Source: Mesoaciditoga sp964503355
GTDB lineage: Bacteria; Thermotogota; Thermotogae; Mesoaciditogales; Mesoaciditogaceae
Assembly: GCA_964503355.1 (NCBI GenBank)
Contig: CAZCZS010000028.1
Location: 1 to 20,566 of the forward strand
Length of the DNA stretch: 20,566 nt
Reading direction: 5' to 3'
The notes beneath the pieces were generated by a model. That model made no database searches. It had not been told where the DNA came from and was given only the letters and a program-made list of their open reading frames with translations. Positions within the stretch are counted from its first letter, which is position 1, and the number at the start of each line of letters is the position of its first letter. This document shows, one piece after another, positions 7,229-14,787 of the stretch. A program made the translations under genes and the position numbers.

Positions 7229-8350
7229 ATGATAAAAATTCTGAAAAATTTGAAGATTTATTCCCCACGTTACTTGGGAAGAAAACACATGCTTGTTGCC
7301 AATGGAATAATAGAAGACATCTTCGAGGAAGACGAAAAATACATAAACATTCCGACTGAAGACATGGAAGAGTTGTATGCCTTTCCGGGTTTTATAGACG
7401 GTCACGTCCACGTGATAGGAGGTGGAGGGGAAGGCGGCTTCACTTCAAGAGTGGAGGGAATAAAGCTCGATAAGCTGCTGAAATGTGGTGTAACAGGAGT
7501 TATAGGCTTGTTGGGAACCGATTCTGTCACAAGATCCCTCATCGATCTCCATGCGAAAACGATGGCTTTGAGAGAAGAAGGAATAAACGCTTACATGGTT
7601 GTTGGCTCTTACTCCTATCCGGTAAAAACCATAACGGGTGCGATAGAAAAAGATATGGTACTCATAAAAAACGTGATAGGTGTTGGGGAATTAGCGATAT
7701 CCGATTCTAGAGATAGCGCAGTGGATGTGAAAGAACTCAAAAGAGTTGCTCATGAAGTCTACGTTTCTTCGATGTTGGCTGGAAAGAAGGGAAAGATAAT
7801 AGTGCATGTTGGGAAGAATTCGTCGAAATTAAAGATACTTTTTGACGTTGTAAAAGATGAAGGAATAAATGCGAATTTGTTCATTCCAACACATTTAAAC
7901 AGAAGTTATGAATTGTTAGAAGATGCGGCAAAATGGGCCAAGGAGGGAGGATATGTAGATTTAACGGCTCCTTCCAATGAAAAGATGATACAAATCGAAG
8001 AAGCCGTGAATTTTCTTGTAAAAAAAGGAGTGAATTTCGATCACATCCTAGTTAGCAGTGATGCGCAAGGGAGTCTGCCTTTCTTTGACGACAGAGGCAA
8101 TTTGATATCTATGGGTGTTTCCGATTGTGCGGTTCTGTTAAAAGTCTTTAAAAAATGTATCAAGAGCGGTATGGGTATAGAGGAAACTCTGAAACTTTTC
8201 ACTTCTAACGTGGCGGATTTTTTCGGTTTTAACGCCGGAAAAATCGAAAGGGGGAGGAGAGCTGATGTGATTTTCGTAGATCCAAAGGATTTAACGGTGA
8301 AAAAAGTGATGGTGAGAGGAAGAATTCACGTTTTGGATGGTGATGTTTGA
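7229..8350 (+). CDS. iadA: Beta-aspartyl (isoaspartyl) dipeptidase
   Basis: This 373-residue amidohydrolase cleaves isoaspartyl dipeptides, which arise from damaged proteins. Compared with the E. coli enzyme (390 residues, recalled from memory), the metal and substrate residues line up: His59 and His61 in DGHVHVIGGGGEGG, Glu68 in the same motif, His193 in VHVG, His222 and Arg225 in PTHLNR, Asp278 and Ser282 in SSDAQGS. The bridging carbamylated Lys of E. coli (in GVKCAISD) aligns with Glu154 (GVGELAISD), so a Glu probably bridges the two zincs. ATG 7229 follows AAGGGTGGA. It is the first gene of the sigma-54 unit and probably works on peptides delivered by the binding proteins downstream. Confidence 0.9.
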   Translation: MIKILKNLKIYSPRYLGRKHMLVANGIIEDIFEEDEKYINIPTEDMEELYAFPGFIDGHVHVIGGGGEGGFTSRVEGIKLDKLLKCGVTGVIGLLGTDSVTRSLIDLHAKTMALREEGINAYMVVGSYSYPVKTITGAIEKDMVLIKNVIGVGELAISDSRDSAVDVKELKRVAHEVYVSSMLAGKKGKIIVHVGKNSSKLKILFDVVKDEGINANLFIPTHLNRSYELLEDAAKWAKEGGYVDLTAPSNEKMIQIEEAVNFLVKKGVNFDHILVSSDAQGSLPFFDDRGNLISMGVSDCAVLLKVFKKCIKSGMGIEETLKLFTSNVADFFGFNAGKIERGRRADVIFVDPKDLTVKKVMVRGRIHVLDGDV

Positions 8351-8372
8351 AAATATAAGGGAGGTGTCTACT

Positions 8373-10205
8373 TTGTTAAAACGTTATTTGTTACCGATGT
8401 TTTTGCTTGTGTTATTGGGAGGAGCTCTTGTTTTTGCAAGTGTTCCGAATCCCGATACGATCATTCAGCTTACGGACAGCGATATAGTGAGTTTGGATCC
8501 TTTCTGGCCGTATTCACCACCTTCTAACAACGTAGATTTTCAAATCTACGAAAGTTTGGTTCAATACGATGCTTCAAGCACTTCAAGGTTCCTGCCAATG
8601 CTTTCAACGAATGTTCCTTCGGTAAAAGACGGAACGATCCTTGACAATGGAAAAACGTACATATTTCATATAAGACAAAACGTTAAATTCCATAATGGTG
8701 ATATCTTAACGCCAGAAGATGTGAAATATTCGCTTGAAAGGTTGGTCATTTTCGATCGTTCAGGAGGACCATCATGGATGGTTACCAGACCTCTCACAGG
8801 TGTAGACAGTTTGGCAGACTTAGCCGTAAAATACGCGGGCGTGAAAAAATGGTCTGACATGATCGAAAACGGTTCGTTGAAGTCAGAATACAAAAATGCC
8901 ATTCTCAAAGCTTTCGAAGTTTTGGATAAATCAATAGAAGTAAAAGGAAACGACGTGATCATTCATATGCCAAAACCTTATCCTTCTCTTATTTCCATTC
9001 TTGCACATGGTATATGTGGTTCTTACATAATAGATAAAAAATGGGCGGTTGAAAACGGAGCATGGGATGGAAAAGCTTCTACATGGTGGAAATATCATAA
9101 CCCCGTTCGTGAAAAGGATCCACTTTATTCCATTGCGAATGGAACCGGTCCTTACCTTTTGGTAAGTTGGGAAAGAGGAGTTCAGATAACACTTCACAGA
9201 TTTGACGGATATTGGAGAAAACCGGCAAGGATTAAAAACGTCATCATAAAAGTGGTGAAAGAATACACCACACGTAAACTCATGCTCGAACATGGAGACG
9301 CCGATATAGTTGCGATACCACAACAGTACATTCCCCAAGTTAAAAACATTCCAGGTGTAGAAGTTATCGAGAAACTTCCAATCTTGGGAGAAGATTGTGG
9401 ATTCATGACGTATTCTATAAACACCAATGGAAATCCATACGTTGGAAGCGGAAAACTAGATGGAAATGGGATTCCACCTGATTTCTTTAACGATATAAAT
9501 GTCAGAAAAGCGTTTTCTTACATGTTCCCATACAAGCTTTACATCAAAGAAGTATGGAACGGCAACGCCATTCAACCGAATGGTCCTATACCAAAGGGTA
9601 TATTTGGCTACGATCCCACCATTCCAACGTATCATTTTGATCTGCAAAAAGCTACCGAGTATTTCAAAAAAGCCTTTAACGGCCAGGTGTGGAAAAAAGG
9701 ATTCAAGATGTCAATCGTTTACATAACGGGTAGCGTAACAACACAGCAAGTGGCGAACATGTTAAGTTATTACGCCAGAAAGATAAATCCCAAGTTCAAA
9801 ATAGAAGTGAAATCGGAAATATGGGCATCGTACGTGAGAGATCGTTTAGAATGGAGATTACCGTATTTCATGACCGGTTGGTTTGCGGATTATCCAGACG
9901 CAGATGATTTCGTATATCCTTTCCTTTACAGCACAGGTTATTACGGGCTAACACTTGGAAAAGCGTATCAGGAATTGGCCAAGAAAGAATTCGATCCGTT
10001 GATAGATCAAGCCGAAGCAACCACGAACGTTCAAGAAAGGTTGAAAATATACAGAGAACTTTCCATCAAAGCTTACGAGGAAGCCGCTATAATGTGGCTC
10101 TTCCAACCACTTGGAAACCACGTTCAAAGAACGTGGGTTCATGGTTGGTATTACAACCCAATGCTTAGGGGAATGGAAGACTTCTACGCTCTTTCTAAGT
10201 ATTGA
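8373..10205 (+). CDS. Peptide ABC transporter substrate-binding protein (family 5), copy 1
   Basis: This 610-residue exported protein has a signal peptide (MLKRYLLPMFLLVLLGGALVF, cleavage probably after VFA). The family-5 binding fold shows LDNGKTYIFHIRQNVKFHNG and DVKYSLERL near residues 80-120. It should capture oligopeptides or a similar solute outside the membrane. TTG at 8373 is chosen because GGGAGGTG ends six bases upstream and the signal peptide then begins correctly; the ATG at 8337 overlaps iadA. It lies 22 bases after iadA and presumably shares its sigma-54 promoter. No permease or ATPase genes accompany it, so it must feed a transporter encoded elsewhere. The next gene is a close paralogue. 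Confidence 0.92.
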   Translation: MLKRYLLPMFLLVLLGGALVFASVPNPDTIIQLTDSDIVSLDPFWPYSPPSNNVDFQIYESLVQYDASSTSRFLPMLSTNVPSVKDGTILDNGKTYIFHIRQNVKFHNGDILTPEDVKYSLERLVIFDRSGGPSWMVTRPLTGVDSLADLAVKYAGVKKWSDMIENGSLKSEYKNAILKAFEVLDKSIEVKGNDVIIHMPKPYPSLISILAHGICGSYIIDKKWAVENGAWDGKASTWWKYHNPVREKDPLYSIANGTGPYLLVSWERGVQITLHRFDGYWRKPARIKNVIIKVVKEYTTRKLMLEHGDADIVAIPQQYIPQVKNIPGVEVIEKLPILGEDCGFMTYSINTNGNPYVGSGKLDGNGIPPDFFNDINVRKAFSYMFPYKLYIKEVWNGNAIQPNGPIPKGIFGYDPTIPTYHFDLQKATEYFKKAFNGQVWKKGFKMSIVYITGSVTTQQVANMLSYYARKINPKFKIEVKSEIWASYVRDRLEWRLPYFMTGWFADYPDADDFVYPFLYSTGYYGLTLGKAYQELAKKEFDPLIDQAEATTNVQERLKIYRELSIKAYEEAAIMWLFQPLGNHVQRTWVHGWYYNPMLRGMEDFYALSKY

Positions 10206-10225
10206 TGTTGAGGGTTAAGGGTTAT

Positions 10226-10251
10226 GGACGCCTCTTGGGGAGGAGGCGTCC
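10226..10251 (+). other. GC-rich intercistronic hairpin between the two binding-protein genes
   Basis: GGACGCCTC (10226-10234) and GAGGCGTCC (10243-10251) form a perfect 9-bp stem with an 8-base loop. The following CCTTACTAAA lacks a T-run, so it should not terminate well. It more likely protects or processes the transcript and sets the relative expression of the two paralogues. Confidence 0.6.
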
Positions 10252-10279
10252 CCTTACTAAACAGGTTGGAGGGATGAAT

Positions 10280-12136
10280 GTGAAAAATGTGAAAAAGATA
10301 ATTCTTTTCGCCGTAGTTGTTTTAATGTTAGGACTTTTCGTTTTTGCCGAAGGTGTTGCCAATCCGGACACTTTGATAGAGGAAACCATAGGAACAATTC
10401 CATCTTTGGATCCAGCGTGGTGTTACGACACCGCATCGGTTGAAGCGGTATCCCAAATGTACGACAATCTCATTCAATACGATGCCACAAGTTTGACAAA
10501 ATATCTACCCATGATCTCCACAAACGTTCCCTCCGTGGCGGATGGAACCATTCTTGATAACGGAAAAACGTACGTTTTCCACATAAGAAAAGGGGTTAAA
10601 TTTCACAATGGAGATGTTTTAACTCCTCAAGATGTCAAATATTCTTTTGAGCGTCTTCTTGTACTTGACAGAAGTGGTGGAGCGGCTTGGATGATAGCCG
10701 AAGCTCTTTTTCCAACGATAAACGGAAATTACGTTGATTCTATAACTCAATGGGCTGAAAAATTTGCCGGTGTTAAGTGGAAAGAGATGTTCAACGAAAA
10801 TGGCACTTTGAAGAGCCAATATGAAGACGCCATAGTGAAAACTTTCGAATTGATGGATAAGGATTTCGAGATAAAGGGTAATACGTTGATAATCCACCTC
10901 CCTCATCCTTATCCTCCATTCCTATCCATGATAGCTCATTACGCTGGATGGACCAGCATAGAGGATAAAAAATGGGCCGTTGAGAACGGCGCATGGCCTG
11001 GAACAGCCAAAGATTGGTGGAAATACAACAATCCGACGCGTGAAAAGGATCCGCTTTATTCCATAGAAAATGGTAGTGGTCCATTCATGTTGGAAAGATG
11101 GTCAAGGGGAAGAGAAATAGTGTTCAAAAGATTCGACGGCTATTGGAATACACCTGCGAAGATCAAGTATGCTGTGATAAGACGCGTTTCCGAATTCACA
11201 ACAAGAAAATTGGATCTTCAAAGGGGAAATGCTGACATAATATACGTACCCGAACAGTACATGGCACAAGTGGAAAAGATGAGTGGTGTGCGGGTGCTTA
11301 AAGGATTCCCAACTTTGGAAATCGTAAGCGGTTTCTTCAATTTCAACGTTAACGCCAAGGGAAAATCCCTCATTGGAAGTGGGAAATTGGACGGTAACGG
11401 TGTTCCGCCAGATTTCTTCAGCGATATAAACGTTAGAAAAGCATTCGAGTATTTGTTTCCATACGAAAAATACATAAACGAAGTTTGGAATGGAGAGGGA
11501 ATGATACCAAACAGCTGCATTCCGAAAGGTCTGTTAGGTTACAGTGAAGACGTACCATCTTACAATTACAATCTTGAAAAAGCTACGGAATACTTCAAAA
11601 AAGCTTACAATGGCGAACTATGGAAAAAAGGATTCAAATTCACCATAGTTTACAACACAGGCAACCAACAAAGAAGGTTAGCTTGTGAAATGATAAAATT
11701 TTACGCTAGGAAGATCAATCCCAAATTCCAAATAAACGTTGTGAGCGAACTGTGGGCGTCCTATCTTGATGATGTTTTCGCTGGAAGATTGCCATTCTTT
11801 GTTATGGGATGGACGGCAGATTATCCAGATGCCTACGATTTTGCCCAGCCTTTCCTTTCAAGTTTTGGAACTTACGGAGCTTTTTTGGGAAAGAATTTCA
11901 GGAAATTGGCACAAAAGGAATTCAATCCTTTGATAGTGGCCTCAATGAAAACAAGTGTACCTGAAGAAAGGGCAAAGATATACAAAGAACTCGCCACAAG
12001 AGCCCATAATTACGCGGTGGAACTCTACATGATTCAACCGTACGGACATCACGTGGAAAGAACATGGGTAAAAGGTTGGTACTACAATCCAATGAGCCTT
12101 ATGGCTGGTTTGGATTTTTACAAGCTCTCCAAATAG
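10280..12136 (+). CDS. Peptide ABC transporter substrate-binding protein (family 5), copy 2
   Basis: This 618-residue paralogue of the preceding gene is collinear with it over the full length and shares many blocks, such as LDNGKTYVFHIRKGVKFHNG, WAVENGAW, NPTREKDPLYSI and GKLDGNGVPPDFFSDINVRK. The signal peptide is MKNVKKIILFAVVVLMLGLF, with cleavage near VFA. GTG at 10280 is chosen because GGAGGG ends six bases before it; the ATG at 10274 abuts that site. Differences cluster in segments that would line the ligand pocket, suggesting the pair binds different peptides. It is the last gene before the terminator at 12163. Confidence 0.92.
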   Translation: MKNVKKIILFAVVVLMLGLFVFAEGVANPDTLIEETIGTIPSLDPAWCYDTASVEAVSQMYDNLIQYDATSLTKYLPMISTNVPSVADGTILDNGKTYVFHIRKGVKFHNGDVLTPQDVKYSFERLLVLDRSGGAAWMIAEALFPTINGNYVDSITQWAEKFAGVKWKEMFNENGTLKSQYEDAIVKTFELMDKDFEIKGNTLIIHLPHPYPPFLSMIAHYAGWTSIEDKKWAVENGAWPGTAKDWWKYNNPTREKDPLYSIENGSGPFMLERWSRGREIVFKRFDGYWNTPAKIKYAVIRRVSEFTTRKLDLQRGNADIIYVPEQYMAQVEKMSGVRVLKGFPTLEIVSGFFNFNVNAKGKSLIGSGKLDGNGVPPDFFSDINVRKAFEYLFPYEKYINEVWNGEGMIPNSCIPKGLLGYSEDVPSYNYNLEKATEYFKKAYNGELWKKGFKFTIVYNTGNQQRRLACEMIKFYARKINPKFQINVVSELWASYLDDVFAGRLPFFVMGWTADYPDAYDFAQPFLSSFGTYGAFLGKNFRKLAQKEFNPLIVASMKTSVPEERAKIYKELATRAHNYAVELYMIQPYGHHVERTWVKGWYYNPMSLMAGLDFYKLSK

Positions 12137-12162
12137 AGCCATACTCAGCACCGCCTCTAAGA

Positions 12163-12192
12163 AAAGTCGAGGGAGCCCCCACCCTCGGCTTT
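12163..12192 (+). terminator. Intrinsic terminator of the sigma-54 peptide operon
   Basis: AAAGTCGAGGG (12163-12173) pairs with CCCTCGGCTTT (12182-12192), an 11-bp stem with one G-T pair and an 8-base C-rich loop, and its 3' arm ends in T's. It closes the iadA and binding-protein unit 26 bases after the last stop. The following gene begins only 23 bases later, so some read-through or an overlapping promoter (weak match TTTACA 12117-12122, 17 bases, CATACT 12140-12145) must serve it. Confidence 0.75.
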
Positions 12193-12215
12193 CTAATTGG
12201 ATGGGAGTGATTTTG

Positions 12216-13007
12216 GTGAAAATGAAAGAAATTTTAAGAATTTTGGAAAAAATAGCCCCCCTTCAGCTAAGTGAAGATTATGATGCGAGAAACGGAATTC
12301 AAGTTGAAGGCCCAAATGTGGATGTCACGGGCATCTTGACATGTCTGGATGTAACTCCCCTAACGGTGAAAAAAGCGATCGAATCATCCTGTCAATTGAT
12401 AATTTCGCATCATCAGCCCATCTTGACTCCACTGAAAACCATTTTAAAATCGGATTGGTACGGAGAAATAGCGATCTTGGCTTTAAAACATGATATAACC
12501 ATTTACAGTGTCCACACGCCTTACGATGCCGTTGAAGGAGGATTAAACGACTACGTTGGAAAGTTAATAGGCCTTGAAGAAATGTATCCTCTGCAACATC
12601 ACGGAGGTGACTTAAACAGTCCTCACGGAATGGGAAGGTTGGGAAAATTGAAAGAACCAGTGTACTTGGACGATTTTGCCGCTCACGTAAGAGAAAGCTT
12701 AAACGCTTCCACGCTGAAAGTCGTCGGCAAAGGAAAAAGAATGATTCAAAAAGTTGCGTTAGGCACCGGTAACGGTCTTGCTTTGATTTCCACCGTTTTG
12801 AAAAGTGGGGCAGACGTTTACGTAACGGGAGATGTGCAATACAGGGATATGAGAGGGATGGTTCAAAACGGCATGTCGTTAATAGCCGTTGAACACGATG
12901 ATACGGAAAAATTCTTCTCAAAAGCGATGGGAGAAGCCATAAAAAGATTTTTACCTTCTATGAAAATCGTGGAGTACAACGACAAATTTTATCATACGTT
13001 GAATTAG
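12216..13007 (+). CDS. Nif3-like dinuclear metal centre protein (YbgI/YqfO family)
   Basis: This 263-residue protein belongs to the Nif3/YbgI family, which forms toroidal hexamers with a two-metal site; the cellular reaction is unsettled, and many members are annotated as GTP cyclohydrolase type 2 homologues. Metal-ligand motifs are visible: SHHQPIL (His65-His66), HTPYDAVEGGLND, and VEHDDTEKF near the C-terminus. The length matches compact members without the inserted PII-like domain. GTG at 12216 is preferred because GGAG lies eight bases upstream; ATG at 12222 and ATG at 12201 are alternatives. It lies alone between a terminator and the cobalamin riboswitch, so it is probably a separate small unit. 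Confidence 0.88.
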   Translation: MKMKEILRILEKIAPLQLSEDYDARNGIQVEGPNVDVTGILTCLDVTPLTVKKAIESSCQLIISHHQPILTPLKTILKSDWYGEIAILALKHDITIYSVHTPYDAVEGGLNDYVGKLIGLEEMYPLQHHGGDLNSPHGMGRLGKLKEPVYLDDFAAHVRESLNASTLKVVGKGKRMIQKVALGTGNGLALISTVLKSGADVYVTGDVQYRDMRGMVQNGMSLIAVEHDDTEKFFSKAMGEAIKRFLPSMKIVEYNDKFYHTLN

Positions 13008-13102
13008 GACAACTCATATCGTGCATCAACTTTACAAGACAATGATTTTCAGCATACATCGCTTTTCAAATGAGAATGGGTTTTTTAATGATGTATTCCA
13101 CG

Positions 13103-13131
13103 TTGACAGGGAATAAATTCCGTGATAGAAT
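13103..13131 (+). promoter_or_regulatory. Consensus sigma-A promoter of the cobalamin operon
   Basis: TTGACA (13103-13108) and TAGAAT (13126-13131) are separated by exactly 17 bases. Transcription would start near 13138, just before the riboswitch. The spacer holds a small dyad GGAAT-AA-ATTCC (13110-13121), and a further TATTCC lies at 13094-13099. A 7-base inverted repeat (ATACATC 13054-13060, GATGTAT 13090-13096) lies upstream. These could be chance or an operator. Confidence 0.85.
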
Positions 13132-13144
13132 TTCTTTGAAGAGT

Positions 13145-13287
13145 TAGGTATTCAATTTTAAAAGGGAAGACCGGTGAAAATCCGGCGCGGTCCCGCCACT
13201 GTAACCGGCGACGACATTTGCAATATGCCACTGGGAAACTGGGAAGGCGCAAATGGAGAATGACCCGGAAGCCAGGAGACCTGCCTA
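13145..13287 (+). ncRNA. Cobalamin riboswitch
   Basis: The leader matches the class-I adenosylcobalamin aptamer: GGGAAGACCGGTGAAAATCC (13164-13183), the CCCGCCACTGTAACCGG core, GCCACTGGGAAACTGGGAAG (13227-13246), and the B12 box GCCAGGAGACCTGCC (13271-13285). TAGGTA (13145-13150) can pair with TGCCTA (13282-13287) as the closing stem. A hairpin (TGCACT 13304-13309 with AGTGCA 13317-13322) and an intrinsic terminator follow, so binding of cobalamin most likely stops transcription of the downstream biosynthesis and salvage genes. Confidence 0.96.
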
Positions 13288-13348
13288 TCTCGGTGTGTTT
13301 AATTGCACTCGGAAGAAGTGCATGGACGGTGGTAAAAAAAGGGATTCC

Positions 13349-13372
13349 AACCGACCAAAGGGTCGGTTTTTT
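13349..13372 (+). terminator. Riboswitch-controlled intrinsic terminator
   Basis: AACCGACC (13349-13356) and GGTCGGTT (13361-13368) form an 8-bp stem with loop AAAG, and a six-T run spans 13367-13372. Its place between the aptamer and the first cobalamin gene marks it as the expression platform. The competing antiterminator is not clear; the stretch GGACGGTGG before it could pair with CCAACCG. Confidence 0.9.
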
Positions 13373-13399
13373 ATATTTTTATAAAGGGGTGGTGAATTT

Positions 13400-13888
13400 T
13401 TGATTCTCGTAACAGGTGGAGAGCGCTCTGGAAAAAGTTCATTTGCTTTGAAAAAAGCCATTTCAATGGGAAGAAAAAAGGCTTTCATAGCCACGGCAGA
13501 GCCTATAGATGCCGAAATGATAAACAGAATAAGGAATCATAAAATGGAACGGAAAGATCTTTTCGATACCTTCGAAGAACCTCTTCGTTTGGATGTTGTG
13601 CTAAAGGAAACCGCCTCCTACGACGTTCGTATCATCGAATGCATGACAACCTGGATGGGAAACGTTCTCCACTACGGACTCGATATTCAAGAAACGTCAA
13701 AGAAATTCTTTGATAGCCTTATCGGAAACGAGATAATAGTCACCAACGAAGTTGGAATGGGAATCGTTCCATTCGATCCTTTAACAAGAAAATACGTCGA
13801 AGAACTTGGAAAATTGAACATGAAGCTTTCCGATCGTTGCGATGAAGTTTATTTCATGGTTTCTGGAATTCCAGTGAAGATCAAGTGA
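13400..13888 (+). CDS. cobU: Adenosylcobinamide kinase / adenosylcobinamide-phosphate guanylyltransferase
   Basis: This 162-residue enzyme phosphorylates adenosylcobinamide and transfers GMP to it, making AdoCbi-GDP for the nucleotide-loop assembly step. The P-loop GGERSGKS occupies residues 6-13, His47 (in RNHKMERK) corresponds to the guanylylated His of the Salmonella enzyme, and VTNEVGMGIVP is the typical CobU core. It is somewhat shorter than the usual 170-185 residues, mainly in the middle. TTG at 13400 follows a strong GGGGTGGTG site. It is the first gene after the riboswitch terminator, so its expression should drop when cobalamin is plentiful. The cobS start overlaps its stop. Confidence 0.93.
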   Translation: MILVTGGERSGKSSFALKKAISMGRKKAFIATAEPIDAEMINRIRNHKMERKDLFDTFEEPLRLDVVLKETASYDVRIIECMTTWMGNVLHYGLDIQETSKKFFDSLIGNEIIVTNEVGMGIVPFDPLTRKYVEELGKLNMKLSDRCDEVYFMVSGIPVKIK

Positions 13889-14604
13889 TGCGTTTGAAAA
13901 GTTTTTTTTCTGAATTCAAAACCGCCATTTCTTTTCTCAGTAGAATAAGAATAGATGGAGACGAAGAGATCTCAAAGATCTCAAAAGTACCGATGTATTT
14001 CTCGTTAGTTGGCTACCTTCCCGGAGCGTTTTATTTCTTGTTCAAGATCCTTATTCCAACTTTTTGGGGGAGCATTTTGGCCATGACGATTGGTTTCTAT
14101 TTTTTCGATCTGTTTCACTTTGACGGTTTTTTAGACTCAATGGACGGTTTTTTAAGTCAAAAGATGCCCTCGAAAAAGATGGAAATAATGTCCAAAGGCG
14201 ATGTAGGTCCATCGGCTTTGTTGTATGGCATGTTGTTCGTGATAGCGTACGTCACGCTTTTTTGGAAAACAAAAGCCGTTGCGATGTTTTACATGGCGGT
14301 TTTTGGAAGGATAACGATGAATTTTTTGTTGAATTTTTCAAAACCAGCAAAAAAGAGCGGCCTTGGAAATGTCTTTTATCCGTACGATCACATGAACACG
14401 TTTTTCTCCTTGGCTTTCACTTTACCGTTGATCGTACATCCAAAGATGTTTTTCATTTCACTGATCTCTTCATTGGTGGTAGCAACAACGTGTGCACTGG
14501 TATCAAATGTAGAGATAAACGGATACACGGGAGATGTGATCGGATGTGCCAACATGATAAGTCAACTCCTCATCTTATTTGGAATTTACATTTTGAAAGG
14601 ATGA
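13888..14604 (+). CDS. cobS: Adenosylcobalamin-5'-phosphate synthase
   Basis: This 238-residue polytopic membrane protein joins AdoCbi-GDP to alpha-ribazole (or its phosphate), the last main step of cobalamin assembly. The motif FHFDGFLDSMDGFLS and the following KGDVGPSALL match the metal-binding active region of CobS, and several hydrophobic segments follow up to NGYTGDVIGCANMISQ near the C-terminus. ATG at 13888 overlaps the cobU stop by one base; a GTG three bases earlier is also possible. It receives its substrates from CobU and, by inference, from the CblT/CblS pair encoded next. Confidence 0.92.
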   Translation: MRLKSFFSEFKTAISFLSRIRIDGDEEISKISKVPMYFSLVGYLPGAFYFLFKILIPTFWGSILAMTIGFYFFDLFHFDGFLDSMDGFLSQKMPSKKMEIMSKGDVGPSALLYGMLFVIAYVTLFWKTKAVAMFYMAVFGRITMNFLLNFSKPAKKSGLGNVFYPYDHMNTFFSLAFTLPLIVHPKMFFISLISSLVVATTCALVSNVEINGYTGDVIGCANMISQLLILFGIYILKG

Positions 14605-14711
14605 TATGGTGGTGAATAAAAACGAGCTTATCATCTTGATTTATGAGTGTTAAAGCCATTGCAATTATAGTCTTTGCTTTAAACGTTATTCCGGACTTGA
14701 CTCAAAATCTC

Positions 14712-14745
14712 AATCTTGATCGAGTTTCATAAGATTAATTTTTTT
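14712..14745 (+). terminator. Possible weak terminator or attenuator between cobS and cblS
   Basis: AATCTT (14712-14717) and AAGATT (14731-14736) form a short AT-rich stem followed by a seven-T run (14739-14745). It lies in the 183-base gap after cobS, the widest gap in the operon. I see no convincing promoter behind it, so partial read-through is likely if it works at all. Confidence 0.35.
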
Positions 14746-14787
14746 AAAGCACAACATTGATTCTTTAGAAAAAAGGAGAAAAAAATC

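Noticed and set aside
9499..9726. 75-codon + frame inside the first binding-protein gene
   Set aside because: It is out of frame with a well-supported family-5 binding protein and has no ribosome-binding site or family similarity.
12325..12921. 198-codon open frame on the minus strand
   Set aside because: It is antisense to the Nif3-like gene, rich in Arg, Leu and Ser with no recognisable domain; the + strand protein has the expected metal motifs.
13218..13403. 61-codon + frame inside the riboswitch
   Set aside because: It covers the aptamer and terminator, whose conserved bases explain the sequence as RNA rather than protein.
14606..14653. 15-codon frame after cobS (MVVNKNELIILIYEC)
   Set aside because: It is too short, with no independent evidence of translation; it could be a leader peptide but nothing supports that.
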